Positions 47,177 through 57,286 of a stretch of DNA of 64,000 nt are shown piece by piece. The translations under genes and the position numbers were made by a program. Each line of letters opens with the position of its first letter. Positions within the stretch are counted from its first letter, which is position 1. The stretch comes from PR03 sp964353555 (GTDB taxonomy: Bacteria; Myxococcota_A; UBA9160; PR03), in contig CAYGWM010000004.1 in assembly GCA_964353555.1 (NCBI GenBank), positions 16,163 to 80,162 of the forward strand, read 5' to 3'. The notes under the pieces were generated by a model, which was given only the letters and a program-made list of their open reading frames with translations, made no database searches and was not told where the DNA came from.

Positions 47177-47635
47177 ATGACCGACCCATGGGTGGTTCAC
47201 ATGAGTGCCGCAGTACGCGTCCGTGACATCATGCAGACGAAGATCGTGACGGTGAGCGTGACAGAAAGGCTGTCCACGGTCGAGGACATTATGACGCTCG
47301 GGCAGGTACGCCACATGCCGGTCGTGCATGGCGGCAAGCTGGTCGGGGTGCTCTCGCATCGCGATCTGCTGCGTGCGTCGCTCTCTGAGCTGGGTTCCTT
47401 CGGCAGCGAGACCCGACGCGCGTTTCTGCACGCCATCGAGATCGCCCAGGTCATGTCGACGCCGCCGATCACGATCGGACCGGAAGCTTCGGTGCAACTC
47501 GCGGCCCGGCTGATGGCCGACCACCGGATCGGTTGCCTGCCGGTCGTCGAGGACGACGAGCTGGCGGGCCTCGTCACCGAGACCGATGTGCTCTGCTGGG
47601 TGGCCGGCGTGAAGCCAGATCCGAGCGAGAGCTAA
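47177..47635 (+). CDS. Tandem CBS-domain protein
   Basis: 152 residues consisting of one CBS pair (Bateman module). VRDIMQTKIVTVSVTERLSTVEDIM and RHMPVVHGGKLVGVLSHRDLL form the first; IAQVMSTPPITIGPEAS and HRIGCLPVVEDDELAGLVTETDVL form the second. Such modules sense adenine nucleotides. The ATG may be 47177 or 47201 (MSAAVRV, with GGTGG upstream). Its stop overlaps that of the convergent GMC gene by 3-4 bases. Confidence 0.85.
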   Translation: MTDPWVVHMSAAVRVRDIMQTKIVTVSVTERLSTVEDIMTLGQVRHMPVVHGGKLVGVLSHRDLLRASLSELGSFGSETRRAFLHAIEIAQVMSTPPITIGPEASVQLAARLMADHRIGCLPVVEDDELAGLVTETDVLCWVAGVKPDPSES

Positions 47636-49173
47636 CCGCCCGACAGCTCCGACCAGCGCTCTACGATGTGGTGCGCGCTGCGATCCGCGAGCGCTGCGGT
47701 CGTGATCTGCGGCGGCGCTCCCAATGAAGTCGGGAACACGCTCATGTCCGCGACGAACAGACCGCGGACCTCGTGCGACTCGCCCCACGCATTGACGACC
47801 GAAGTCCGCGGGTCGCCGCCCATGCTGCAGGTCGACTGCGGATGCGTCGACGCGATCGGGATCTCGCCTTGCCGGACGCCGCGCACGAGGATCGCCCGGA
47901 GATCGTCGCCGGGCCGCAGCACGAGTGGGTCGATCCAGTAGGGCACCAGCACCTCGCGCGCACCGGCCGCGAGCAGCACTTCGCAGCAGTGCACGAGCCC
48001 CTCGGCGAGCTGGCGGCGATCTTCCTCGTCGAGCGCGTAGCGGATGCGCGGTCGCTCGATCGAAGCGCCCGATTCGACCGAGCCGGCGCTGCGATCGTGC
48101 AGCAAGACCAGCAGCCCCGCCGTGCGCGCGAACGACTTCATCCAGCGATAGTGCTCGCGCCCGAAGCCCGGCAGATTGCCACCGGTCAGCACCGGGAATC
48201 CGGCGATCGGCATCAACACGTAGCCGCGGTGGGGATCGCGTTCGAGATCGATGAACTCGTCGACGTAGTAGCTCTGTGGGATGCCGCGGTAGCCGTGGAT
48301 CTCTTCGTCGAAGATGCCTGCGACCATCACAGACGGGTGCAGGTGCAGATTGCGACCGACCTGTCCGCTGCGATTCGCGATGCGAGAGCGGAGCAGCAGG
48401 TCCGGCGATGCCACGGCTCCCGCAGCGAGCACCACGACCTTCGCGCGGACGTCGAGCCGCGCGCCGGGCGTGCCGGCCTGGTCGACGACGCGCCCGACGA
48501 CGCCGCGTACGCGGCCGTCCGACACATCGATCCGCTCGACACGCGCGTTGGCGTAGACGCGAGCGCCGGCGCGCGCTGCGCGCGGCACGTAGGTGACGAG
48601 CATCGACTGCTTGGCATCGTACGAGCAGCCGAGAATGCAATAGCCCGACTGTACGCACGCTTCGCGGTTGTGCCGCGTGACGAAGCCCGACCAGCCGAGC
48701 GCCTCGGTCCCGCGGCGGATCGCCTGATTGAGCAGGTTGACCTCGTCCTCGCGGATCTGCTTCACCTTCAAGTTGCGCTCGACGCGCTCGAAGGGCGCTG
48801 CCATCGCTTCGGCCGTGAGATCCGGGAGTCCGTGTTCGTCGCGCCACATGCGCAGGATCGGATCGGGCGCGCGGAATGCGTAACAGAGATTGTGCACCGT
48901 CGATCCGCCGATGCAGCGACCCTGCAACACGATGATCGAACCGTCTTCCGTCTGTCGCATGCCGGCTTCTTCGAACAGGCGTGGCAGCATTTCGTCTTCG
49001 CGCTGCGTGAAATCGGCAGACGTCCAGTGCGGGCCCTGCTCGAGCACGACCACGTCGAGTCCCGCGTCCGCGAGCTCCGCGGCGGCGACGGCGCCACCGC
49101 CACCGGCGCCGATCACACACACATCGGCGTTGGTCACCAGATCGTCGCTGCGAAAAGCGAGCTTCTCGATCAC
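47632..49173 (-). CDS. GMC-family FAD-dependent oxidoreductase
   Basis: 513 residues. FAD-binding Rossmann motif VCVIGAGGGGAVAAAELADAGLDVVVLEQGP, the GMC signature region RCIGGSTVHN, and C-terminal catalytic His in ASTHPQSTCSMG plus SLGAPPQITTAALA. It resembles the catalytic subunit of membrane sugar or alcohol dehydrogenases, which fits the Tat-exported small subunit encoded directly upstream. GTG start at 49173, overlapping that gene's stop. No cytochrome subunit is adjacent. Confidence 0.88.
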   Translation of the reverse strand: MIEKLAFRSDDLVTNADVCVIGAGGGGAVAAAELADAGLDVVVLEQGPHWTSADFTQREDEMLPRLFEEAGMRQTEDGSIIVLQGRCIGGSTVHNLCYAFRAPDPILRMWRDEHGLPDLTAEAMAAPFERVERNLKVKQIREDEVNLLNQAIRRGTEALGWSGFVTRHNREACVQSGYCILGCSYDAKQSMLVTYVPRAARAGARVYANARVERIDVSDGRVRGVVGRVVDQAGTPGARLDVRAKVVVLAAGAVASPDLLLRSRIANRSGQVGRNLHLHPSVMVAGIFDEEIHGYRGIPQSYYVDEFIDLERDPHRGYVLMPIAGFPVLTGGNLPGFGREHYRWMKSFARTAGLLVLLHDRSAGSVESGASIERPRIRYALDEEDRRQLAEGLVHCCEVLLAAGAREVLVPYWIDPLVLRPGDDLRAILVRGVRQGEIPIASTHPQSTCSMGGDPRTSVVNAWGESHEVRGLFVADMSVFPTSLGAPPQITTAALADRSAHHIVERWSELSGG

Positions 49174-49700
49174 GCTGCACCTCGCGGGCGTTGCAGCAGC
49201 GGACCTTTGTAGTCGATCAGCGGCCAGGTCTCGTCCTGGCTCCAGTAACCGAGCAGCGCGAGGTTGCGCAGCGCGTAGAAGCCCATCCGCCGCAACCCGA
49301 GCTTGCTGCGCATCCAGCCGTCGAGCGCGACGTCCTGCGCGGCGGTGTCGAGGTGCGTGAAGCGTGCGAGGCGATGCTCGAAGAGCAGCGGTCCCCACTC
49401 GACGAGTCGCAACAGCGACGGCAGCGGCGCCGTTGCGCCGGGATCGAGCGAGGCGCACAGCGCGTCGATCGTCGCGATCGCGCGCGTTTGGCGCACCCGC
49501 GGCGCGCCGGGCTCCCCGGTGTCGACCATGCGCTCGACGACCTGGGTCAGGATCTCGGTTTCGCTCGGGCCGAAGAAGCGCGCCGGAATCACAGCTCCCG
49601 GGTCAGCAGCCGCCGGCAGCGCGCGCAGGCTCGCGAGCGACGCGAGCGCGCTGCCGCTGCCGACGAGTCCGAGAAAGCCGCGGCGGCTCAATGCCGTCAC
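49170..49700 (-). CDS. Tat-exported small subunit of the GMC oxidoreductase (gluconate dehydrogenase subunit 3-like)
   Basis: 176 residues. A twin-arginine signal (SRRGFLGLVGSGSALASLA) starts the protein. The helical body contains PSETEILTQVVERMVDTGEPGAP and the C-terminal GFYALRNLALLGYWSQDETW, matching the subunit-3 family that escorts GMC dehydrogenases through Tat. GTG start at 49700; 4-nt overlaps with genes on both sides. Confidence 0.72.
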   Translation of the reverse strand: MTALSRRGFLGLVGSGSALASLASLRALPAAADPGAVIPARFFGPSETEILTQVVERMVDTGEPGAPRVRQTRAIATIDALCASLDPGATAPLPSLLRLVEWGPLLFEHRLARFTHLDTAAQDVALDGWMRSKLGLRRMGFYALRNLALLGYWSQDETWPLIDYKGPLLQRPRGAA

Positions 49701-50860
49701 GCGGGCGCCTCGGCGAGCCAGCGCTGGATCGTGCGCGGCAGGTGATCGCCCGCTGCGCGCTCGGGCGCGGCGCTCCAGAAATCGGCCGAGTTGTAGGTGT
49801 TCCAGAACAGCACCGGTGCGCGCGCGCGACCATCGGCGAGGCGCGCGATCACCTCCGCCATGCACTTGGCCGTGTAGGTGGTCTCGAGGGCGAGACCTGC
49901 GTCGCGGCAGACGAGTGCGGCGGCTTCCGCCGCGGGCGTCGTGGCGCCGTAGCCGGGACCGAGCTGCGCGCGCACCACCTCGAAATCGGCCGGCGCGATC
50001 GTGACCGCCGGCAGCTGTGGCTCGTAGCGCCGCAGTAGCGTGAGCGAGGCGCGCGCGAGTCGCGCCAGTCGCGCCGGACCCGGCGGCAGGATGTCGGTCA
50101 CCAGCACGCCGACGACGCGCGCGCGCAGGCCGGCGAGCTTCGCGCCGAGCACCAATCCTGCGAAGGTCCCGCCGCTTCCGATCGGAACGTAGATCTCGGC
50201 GGGCGCCGGCATCGCGCCGGCTTCGACCTGCTCGGCCAGCTCGAACGCGGCTGCGACGAAGCCGATGTCGGCGAGTGCCGACGATCCGCCGGTCGGCACC
50301 CACGCGGGCTTCTCGCCGCGCAGTGTCGCCGCGATGAACGCGCGTACGACCTGCAACGCCGCACCCGGCACACCGCGCGCCGGCAACAACTCGGCTCCGA
50401 ACGACAGCAGCGCGCGCAGCTGTTCCCGGACGTGCTCGGTCACCGGTTGCGGCACCACGACGACGGTGGTCTTCATGCCGAGCGTGCGGCCGAAGATCGC
50501 AGTTGCGAGGCCGTGGTGCGTACCGATCCCGCCGGTCGTGATCAGTCGGCTGGAGCCGCGCGCAGCAGCCGCGGCGAGCGTGAACTCGAGCTTGCGCGCC
50601 TTGTTCCCACCGTAGATCGGGCTGCTGCGATCGTCGCGCTTCACGAACAGCGCGCCGTCAGGGACGTTCGCGATCCGGAGCGGCTCGATCGGCGTCGGCG
50701 CTGTGACGAGCGCCGCGCGCGGCAGCGCGGCGAGCTTCGGGAAGCGGCGGAACAGCGCCAACCCGGTCGTGTCGCGGGCGCTTCCGATGGCAGGCGCCGA
50801 CGTGGCGAAGTTCGCGGGGGACGCGCCCGGAGTTGCCGCTCGGGAGGTCATGGGCAGCAT
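49697..50860 (-). CDS. PLP-dependent ACC deaminase / D-cysteine desulfhydrase family enzyme
   Basis: About 387 residues. PLP Lys in YGGNKARKLEFTL, phosphate loop IGSGGTFAGLVLGAKLAG, and TGGIGTHHGLATA. Fold type II, in the group of D-cysteine desulfhydrase and 1-aminocyclopropane-1-carboxylate deaminase. The exact substrate is open. The start may be ATG 50860 or ATG 50851; the longer frame to 50950 lacks homology. First gene of the minus-strand group leading to the GMC pair. Confidence 0.8.
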   Translation of the reverse strand: MLPMTSRAATPGASPANFATSAPAIGSARDTTGLALFRRFPKLAALPRAALVTAPTPIEPLRIANVPDGALFVKRDDRSSPIYGGNKARKLEFTLAAAAARGSSRLITTGGIGTHHGLATAIFGRTLGMKTTVVVVPQPVTEHVREQLRALLSFGAELLPARGVPGAALQVVRAFIAATLRGEKPAWVPTGGSSALADIGFVAAAFELAEQVEAGAMPAPAEIYVPIGSGGTFAGLVLGAKLAGLRARVVGVLVTDILPPGPARLARLARASLTLLRRYEPQLPAVTIAPADFEVVRAQLGPGYGATTPAAEAAALVCRDAGLALETTYTAKCMAEVIARLADGRARAPVLFWNTYNSADFWSAAPERAAGDHLPRTIQRWLAEAPA

Positions 50861-50915
50861 TTCGCACGTCGCTTCCGCGCGCGCAAGCAGCCGTCGCAGC
50901 GGGCGTTCTGTTGGA

Positions 50916-50945
50916 TTGACTTTTTCCCCGGGGGTCTCGTACCCT
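50916..50945 (+). promoter_or_regulatory. Candidate promoter for the aldehyde dehydrogenase gene
   Basis: TTGACT (50916-50921), 18-nt spacer, TACCCT (50940-50945), 38 nt before the ATG. Good -35, poor -10. Confidence 0.35.
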
Positions 50946-50983
50946 GGCACTTCGACTTGGGGGGGAACCCCGCGGGAGGTTGC

Positions 50984-52516
50984 ATGGCGCTTGTAGAGCT
51001 GCTCGCCGGTTCACCCGGCGGACGTCGGCGATTGCAGCTCAAGAGCCCCGCGACACTCGAAGCGATCGGCGAGATCGAGGTCGCAACGGCGGACGACGTA
51101 CACGCTGCCGTCGAGCGCGCGCGCAAGGCGCAACCGGCCTGGGCGGAAGCCAGCTTCGACGAGCGCGCGCGTTTCCTGCGGCGCGCGGTGCGCGTGCTGC
51201 TCGCGAGCGAAGCCGAGTATGCCGCGACGATCGCGCGCGAGACCGGCAAGCCCGAGATCGAGATCCTGCTGACCGAACTCGTCTCGGCTTGCGACGCGCT
51301 CGAGTTCTACGCCAAGCGCGCCAAGCGCTTGCTCGCTGAACGCAGCGTCCCGCTGCACTTGATGAAGAACAAGAAGCTGCGGCTCGTGTACAAGCCGCTC
51401 GGCGTGGTCGGGATCATCACGCCGTGGAACTTCCCGTTCATCCTCTCGCTGAACCCGACCGTGCAAGCGCTCGCGGCGGGCAATGCCGTGGTGTTGAAGC
51501 CGTCCGAGGCGACACCGTACTCTGGCCGACTCGTCGAGGAGCTGTTCCGCGCGGCAGGCCTGCCCGACGGTCTCGTCACCTGCGTGGTCGGCGACGGCGA
51601 AACGGGCGCGGCGCTCGTCGAAGCGGGCGTAGACAAGATCGCGTTCACCGGCAGCGTGCAGACCGGCCGCAAGGTGGCGGAAGCCTGCGGTCGCCAGCTG
51701 ATCCGGTGCACGCTCGAACTCGGCGGCAAGGACCCGATGATCGTGTGCGCCGACGCCGATCTGGAGCGCGCGGCGAATGGCGCCGTGTTCGGCGCGTTCT
51801 CGAACGCGGGACAGGTGTGCGTCTCGACCGAGCGCGTCTACGTCGTCGATTCCGTGGCGGACGAATTCATCCGTCGCGTCGTCGAGAATACGGCGCTCTT
51901 GCGTCAGGGCGTCGGCGGGGAAGTGGATGTCGGCCCGATGATCTGGCCGCCGCAGCTCGACACCGTCGAGCGCCACGTCGACGACGCGCGACAGCGCGGC
52001 GCGCAGGTGCTGACCGGCGGCCGTCGCAATCCCGCCTACGCTGGCCTCTTCTACGAGCCGACCGTGCTGACCGGCGTCGATCACCAGATGCTGGTGATGC
52101 GCGAGGAGAGCTTTGGGCCGCTGCTCCCGATCATGCGCGTCCGCGACGAGGCCGAGGCGCTGCGCCTCGCCAACGACTCCGGCTACGGCCTCAACGCGAG
52201 CATCTGGACCCGCGACAAGCACAAGGGCGTCGAACTCGCCAAGGCGATCGACTCGGGCTGCGCGGTCGTGAACGATTGCATGGTCACCTACGGCATCCCC
52301 GAGTCACCGTTCGGTGGCGTCAAGTCGAGCGGGATCGGGCGCGTGAACGGCGAGCTCGGCCTGCGCGGCTACTGTCATGTGCAGTCGATCGTCGTCGACC
52401 GCTTCGGCGGCAAGTCGGAGTTGCTCTGGTTCCCCTACGACGCGCGCAAGACGCGCCTGCTGCGGCGTGCGCTGCGCTTCATCTGGGGAACGCCACTCGG
52501 TCGGTGGCTCTCTTGA
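50984..52516 (+). CDS. NAD(P)-dependent aldehyde dehydrogenase
   Basis: 510 residues of the ALDH superfamily. Catalytic Cys in NAGQVCVSTERVYV, general-base Glu in CTLELGGKDPMIV, and the cofactor segments GIITPWNFPF and AFTGSVQTGRKVA. The C-terminus has a basic extension (KTRLLRRALRFIWGTPLGRW) that may sit on the membrane, as in long-chain fatty-aldehyde dehydrogenases. ATG at 50984 with GGGAGG upstream; a longer frame upstream is spurious. Confidence 0.92.
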   Translation: MALVELLAGSPGGRRRLQLKSPATLEAIGEIEVATADDVHAAVERARKAQPAWAEASFDERARFLRRAVRVLLASEAEYAATIARETGKPEIEILLTELVSACDALEFYAKRAKRLLAERSVPLHLMKNKKLRLVYKPLGVVGIITPWNFPFILSLNPTVQALAAGNAVVLKPSEATPYSGRLVEELFRAAGLPDGLVTCVVGDGETGAALVEAGVDKIAFTGSVQTGRKVAEACGRQLIRCTLELGGKDPMIVCADADLERAANGAVFGAFSNAGQVCVSTERVYVVDSVADEFIRRVVENTALLRQGVGGEVDVGPMIWPPQLDTVERHVDDARQRGAQVLTGGRRNPAYAGLFYEPTVLTGVDHQMLVMREESFGPLLPIMRVRDEAEALRLANDSGYGLNASIWTRDKHKGVELAKAIDSGCAVVNDCMVTYGIPESPFGGVKSSGIGRVNGELGLRGYCHVQSIVVDRFGGKSELLWFPYDARKTRLLRRALRFIWGTPLGRWLS

Positions 52517-52556
52517 GAGACCAGCGCAGTCGCGCGGAAGGACGGGGGGGGAGCGC

Positions 52557-53378
52557 ATGATCGAGACGGTGTTGGTCGCGACGGATGGCTCGGCGGTGGC
52601 CGCGGGTGCGGAAGGCTATGGCGTGACGCTTGCTGCCGGCCTTTCGGCGCGGGTGTCGGGTCTGGCGATCGTGGAAGACCGCTCGGTGGGCGGCTTGCGC
52701 GGCGGCGGGCTGCCGTTGACGCCGCCGTCGCTCGACGCGATCGAGGCGTTCCTCGGAGCGCGTGCCGAAGCGGCGGGCCGGCGCCTTGCGGAGCGCGCGC
52801 GCGAGAAGGGCGTCACGTGCGGCTGCGAAACCATGCGCGGCATCGCGGACGACATCCTGGTCGAGCGCTCGAAATCAGCCGACCTCGTCGTGCTCGGTCG
52901 CGACGGCGAACATGCGGCGTTTCGCACCGCTTTGCCCGGCTCCACCGTCGACGGCTTCCTGCGCAAGACCAGCAAGCCCGCGATCGTGGTGCCGGCGGGC
53001 GCGGAACTGATCGGCCCGATCCTGCTGGCATTCGACGGCTCGCCCGGCTCGCGCATCGCGGCGCGTCTCGCGGTCGAGTTGGCGGGCCGTCTCGGCGCTG
53101 GCATCCACGTCTTCGTCGACTCGAAGGACAAGGGCCGATCGGCGGCGCGCTTCGACGAAGTGCGCCGGCTGCTCGGCGCCGCCAACGTGCCGGTGCGCGA
53201 GGCCGCGTCCACGCTCGGCCGGCCGGACGCCAAGATCGTCGACGCAGCGCGCGAGGCGAACGCCGGCATGATCGTGATGGGCGCCTTCGGGCGCAGTCGC
53301 ATCCACGAATACTTCCTCGGCTCCAATTCGGCCGCGGTCGTGCGCTCTTCGCCCATCGCCGTGTTGCTGGCCCGCTAG
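52557..53378 (+). CDS. Tandem universal stress protein
   Basis: 273 residues with two UspA folds. The first begins TVLVATDGSAVAA and ends GSTVDGFLRKTSKPAIVVP. The second begins GPILLAFDGSPGSR and carries the nucleotide-binding MGAFGRSRIHEYFLGSNSAAVV. ATP-binding G-2x-G-9x-G-[S/T] is present in modified form in both. Likely cytoplasmic stress adaptor. Strong G-rich ribosome-binding site before the ATG. Confidence 0.88.
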   Translation: MIETVLVATDGSAVAAGAEGYGVTLAAGLSARVSGLAIVEDRSVGGLRGGGLPLTPPSLDAIEAFLGARAEAAGRRLAERAREKGVTCGCETMRGIADDILVERSKSADLVVLGRDGEHAAFRTALPGSTVDGFLRKTSKPAIVVPAGAELIGPILLAFDGSPGSRIAARLAVELAGRLGAGIHVFVDSKDKGRSAARFDEVRRLLGAANVPVREAASTLGRPDAKIVDAAREANAGMIVMGAFGRSRIHEYFLGSNSAAVVRSSPIAVLLAR

Positions 53379-53388
53379 GCGAGCAGGC

Positions 53389-54441
53389 GTGCCGAAGGTA
53401 AGGGCCACTCCGCTCGGCGAGCTGGCGACCCGACTCGGTCGCGCCGTCGAGGGCGACGTGAATGCCGTCGTGCGCGGCGTCGCGTCGATCGACGCGGCCG
53501 GCCCGGGCGACCTCGTGTTCGTGCGCGGCCCGCGCTACGCGGACGCGTTCGGGAAGAGCGCCGCCGGTGCTGCGATCGCGGTGCCGAGCGTCGACACCGG
53601 TGGGCGTCCGACGATCCGCTCTCCGCGACCCGATCTCGACTTCGCGCGCGCGGTGGCGTTGCTGGTCGAACGCGAGCTCGCGCCCGCGGGCGTGCACCCG
53701 AGCGCCGTCGTCGCACCTGACGCGCAGATCGATCCGAGCGCGAGCATCGCTCCCTTTGTCGTGGTGGGCGCGCGCACGGTGATCGGCGCGCGCAGTATCG
53801 TTCACCCGAACGTGGTGCTCTATTCCGACGTGCGCGTCGGCGCGGACTGTGAGCTGCACGCCGGCGTCGTGATTCGCGAGGAGTGCGAACTCGGCGATCG
53901 CGTGATCCTGCACCCGGGCGTCTCGATCGGCGCGGACGGCTTCGGCTACGCGTTCGACGAATCCGGCCGTCCGGCGAAGATCCCGCAAGTGGGGCGCGTG
54001 GTGATCGAGGACGACGTCGAGATCGGCGCGCTCGCCGCGGTGGACCGCGCGACGCTCGGCGTGACGCGCATCGGCCGCAACGCGAAGATCGACGATCTGT
54101 GCATCATCGCGCACAACTGCGAGATCGGTTCCGACGTGATCATCGTCGGACTTTCGGGCCTCGCGGGTTCCACCGTGGTGGGGAAGGGCGCGATCCTGAT
54201 GGGGCAGACCGCGACGACCGGTCATCTGCGCATCGGCGAGCGCGCGTTCCTCGGCGGCCGCGCGGCAGTACACAAGGACGTGCCGGCTGGTGTTCACGTC
54301 TGGGGCGCGCCGGCGATGGAACAGCGCGCCTGGCACAAAAGTATGGCGGCGCTGTCGCGTTTGCCCGAAGCGCTGCGCCGATTGCGCGCGTTGGAGCGGA
54401 TGCTGGGATTGCGCATCCGGCGTGGTGAGGACGACGCGTGA
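53389..54441 (+). CDS. lpxD: UDP-3-O-(3-hydroxyacyl)glucosamine N-acyltransferase
   Basis: 350 residues. The N-terminal uridine-binding domain precedes a left-handed beta helix of hexapeptide repeats (for example SIAPFVVVGARTVIGARSIV). Catalytic His lies in CIIAHNCEIGSDV. The C-terminal helix region is present. It adds the N-linked acyl chain in lipid A synthesis, so the organism makes an LPS outer membrane. GTG start 10 nt after the stress protein; overlaps rnhB by 4 nt. lpxA and fabZ are not adjacent. Confidence 0.93.
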   Translation: MPKVRATPLGELATRLGRAVEGDVNAVVRGVASIDAAGPGDLVFVRGPRYADAFGKSAAGAAIAVPSVDTGGRPTIRSPRPDLDFARAVALLVERELAPAGVHPSAVVAPDAQIDPSASIAPFVVVGARTVIGARSIVHPNVVLYSDVRVGADCELHAGVVIREECELGDRVILHPGVSIGADGFGYAFDESGRPAKIPQVGRVVIEDDVEIGALAAVDRATLGVTRIGRNAKIDDLCIIAHNCEIGSDVIIVGLSGLAGSTVVGKGAILMGQTATTGHLRIGERAFLGGRAAVHKDVPAGVHVWGAPAMEQRAWHKSMAALSRLPEALRRLRALERMLGLRIRRGEDDA

Positions 54442-55232
54442 GCAGCGTCGCGCCGAGACCCGCGCTCAGCATGCTGCTCGCGCACGCGCGATCCGCGCGC
54501 GATCCGCGCGCGATCGTGCTGCTGTTGCGCACGCTGCGCGGCGACGAGCGGGCAGGCGCCGTCTCGATCACGGCCCGGCTCACACGCCGCCTGGCAGAAG
54601 AGCGCAGCGAGCGGCTCCGCGTGGCACGCTTGTTCGCGTTGCGGCGTAGCCTTGCGCGCGCAGGAGCGCTGCACGTGGCGGGTGTCGACGAGGTGGGCGT
54701 CGGTCCACTCGCGGGCCCGGTGGTGGCTGCCGCAGTGATCCTGCGCGCGCGCGTCGTGTTGCCGGGCCTCGACGACTCGAAACAACTCTCCGCGCAGGCT
54801 CGCGAACGCCTCGATGTCGCGATTCGCGCGCAAGCGGTCGCGATCGGCGTCGGCGAAGTGTGGCCGCCGGAGCTGGACCGCCTGAACGTCTACCACGCTG
54901 CGCTCGAAGCGATGCGTCGCGCGGTGATCGCGCTCTCGCAGCAGCCCGATCACGTGCTGGTCGATGCGCGTACGATTCCCGGCATCGCGCTGCCGCAGAC
55001 CGCGCTCGTGCACGGCGACGCGCGCGACGGCTCGATCGCCGCGGCGTCGATCGTCGCGAAGGTCCATCGCGACGCGATCATGGCGCGCCTCGAACGCGTG
55101 CATCCGGGATACGGCTTCGCGCGCCACATGGGCTACCCGACGCCCGAACATCTCGAGGCGCTGCGCCGGCTCGGACCTTCGCCGCTGCACCGAATGTCCT
55201 TCGCGCCCTGCAACCAGATCTCGTCGTCGTAG
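54438..55232 (+). CDS. rnhB: Ribonuclease HII with an altered GRG motif
   Basis: 264 residues. The RNase HII domain starts near 80 after an Arg-rich N-terminal extension. Active-site carboxylates are in GVDEVGVGPLAGPVV (Asp, Glu), HVLVDARTI (Asp) and GDARDGSIAAASIVAKV. The junction-recognising GRG of RNase HII reads GVG, with Val for the Arg that contacts the RNA-DNA junction. This may alter cleavage at single ribonucleotides. GTG start inside the lpxD end. Confidence 0.88.
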   Translation: MSSVAPRPALSMLLAHARSARDPRAIVLLLRTLRGDERAGAVSITARLTRRLAEERSERLRVARLFALRRSLARAGALHVAGVDEVGVGPLAGPVVAAAVILRARVVLPGLDDSKQLSAQARERLDVAIRAQAVAIGVGEVWPPELDRLNVYHAALEAMRRAVIALSQQPDHVLVDARTIPGIALPQTALVHGDARDGSIAAASIVAKVHRDAIMARLERVHPGYGFARHMGYPTPEHLEALRRLGPSPLHRMSFAPCNQISSS

Positions 55233-55239
55233 TCGTCGC

Positions 55240-56241
55240 GTGCGCTGGCGTCCCGCCGCGTCCGAGGACTTCGTCGTCGACGAAATCCCCGCGTACCTGC
55301 CGAGCGGGGAGGGAACGCACACCTTCGTGCGCATCGAGAAGCGCGACTGCAATACCGAGGAAGTCGTGCGGTTGCTCGCGTCGGCTGCGAAGGTCGCGCC
55401 GAGCGAGATCGGCTACGCGGGACGCAAGGATCGCGTCGCGATCGCGCGGCAATGGCTGTCCGTGCCGAACCTCGACCCGCTGCTGGCGCTGGAACTCGAG
55501 CTGCCGCGCGTGCGCGTGCTCGAAGCCGCGCGCCATCCGCACAAGCTGCGCACCGGCCATTTGCGCGGGAATGCCTTCGAGGTCGCGGTGCGCGACGTCG
55601 ATGCGGTGGCGGCTCGGCTCGCGCGCGAGCGTTTGGGCGAGATGGCAACGACCGGCATGCCGAATCGCTACGGCGAGCAGCGCTTCGGTCGCGACGGCGA
55701 CAACGCGATTCGCGCCGCTGCGCTACTCGCCGGTCGCGAGACGCTGCGTGACCGGCGCCACGCGCGCTTCCTCGTCTCCGCGCTTCAATCCGCGGTGTTC
55801 AACGAAGTACTCGCGCGCCGGCCGCTGCCGCTCGCCGCGGTCGAAGTGGGCGACGTGGCGATGGTGCAGGCGAGCGGCGGGCTCTTCGTCGTCGAGGACC
55901 TCGCGCGCGAAGCGCCGCGCGCGGCGGCCTTCGAGATCAGCGCGACGGGGCCGATCTTCGGCAGCCGTGTGCTGGAATCGTCCGGAGCGCCCGCGCAGCG
56001 CGAGCGCGACGCGCTCCGCGCCTGCGGCCTCGATCCCGACGTTGTGCCGACGCCGCCGCGCGGGGTGCGACTGCATGGCGCGCGGCGCGCGCTGCGCGTG
56101 CCGGTGCCGGGCGCCCGCGCCGATTTCGACGAAGGGATCCTGCGGCTGCGCTTCGTCTTACCGCCGGGTTCCTATGCGACGGTGTTGATCGAAGAGCTGC
56201 TGCAACCCGATGACGCCACGCGCGAGTCCGGGTTACTCTAG
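55240..56241 (+). CDS. truD: tRNA pseudouridine synthase TruD
   Basis: 333 residues. Catalytic Asp in GYAGRKDRVAIARQWLSV, N-terminal DFVVDEIPAYLPSGEGTHTF, and NRYGEQRFGRDGDN. It makes pseudouridine 13 in tRNA-Glu and related RNAs. The GTG at 55240 gives WRPAASEDF, where homology begins; 7 nt after rnhB. The long in-frame extension upstream is spurious. Confidence 0.92.
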   Translation: MRWRPAASEDFVVDEIPAYLPSGEGTHTFVRIEKRDCNTEEVVRLLASAAKVAPSEIGYAGRKDRVAIARQWLSVPNLDPLLALELELPRVRVLEAARHPHKLRTGHLRGNAFEVAVRDVDAVAARLARERLGEMATTGMPNRYGEQRFGRDGDNAIRAAALLAGRETLRDRRHARFLVSALQSAVFNEVLARRPLPLAAVEVGDVAMVQASGGLFVVEDLAREAPRAAAFEISATGPIFGSRVLESSGAPAQRERDALRACGLDPDVVPTPPRGVRLHGARRALRVPVPGARADFDEGILRLRFVLPPGSYATVLIEELLQPDDATRESGLL

Positions 56242-56295
56242 ACTGGCTTCGATAGCTCTCGCGCGCCCCATCCGCGCTCCATTGGAGGACCCCCC

Positions 56296-57249
<954 letters not shown>

Positions 57250-57286
57250 TCCGGCTCTGGGTCTGGCTACGAACGGAGGGGCGCTG

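Noticed and set aside
50946..50961. Sigma-54-like sequence (TGGCACTTCGACTTGG) before the aldehyde dehydrogenase gene
   Set aside because: The GG-to-GC spacing is wrong: no GC occurs 10 nt after the GG.
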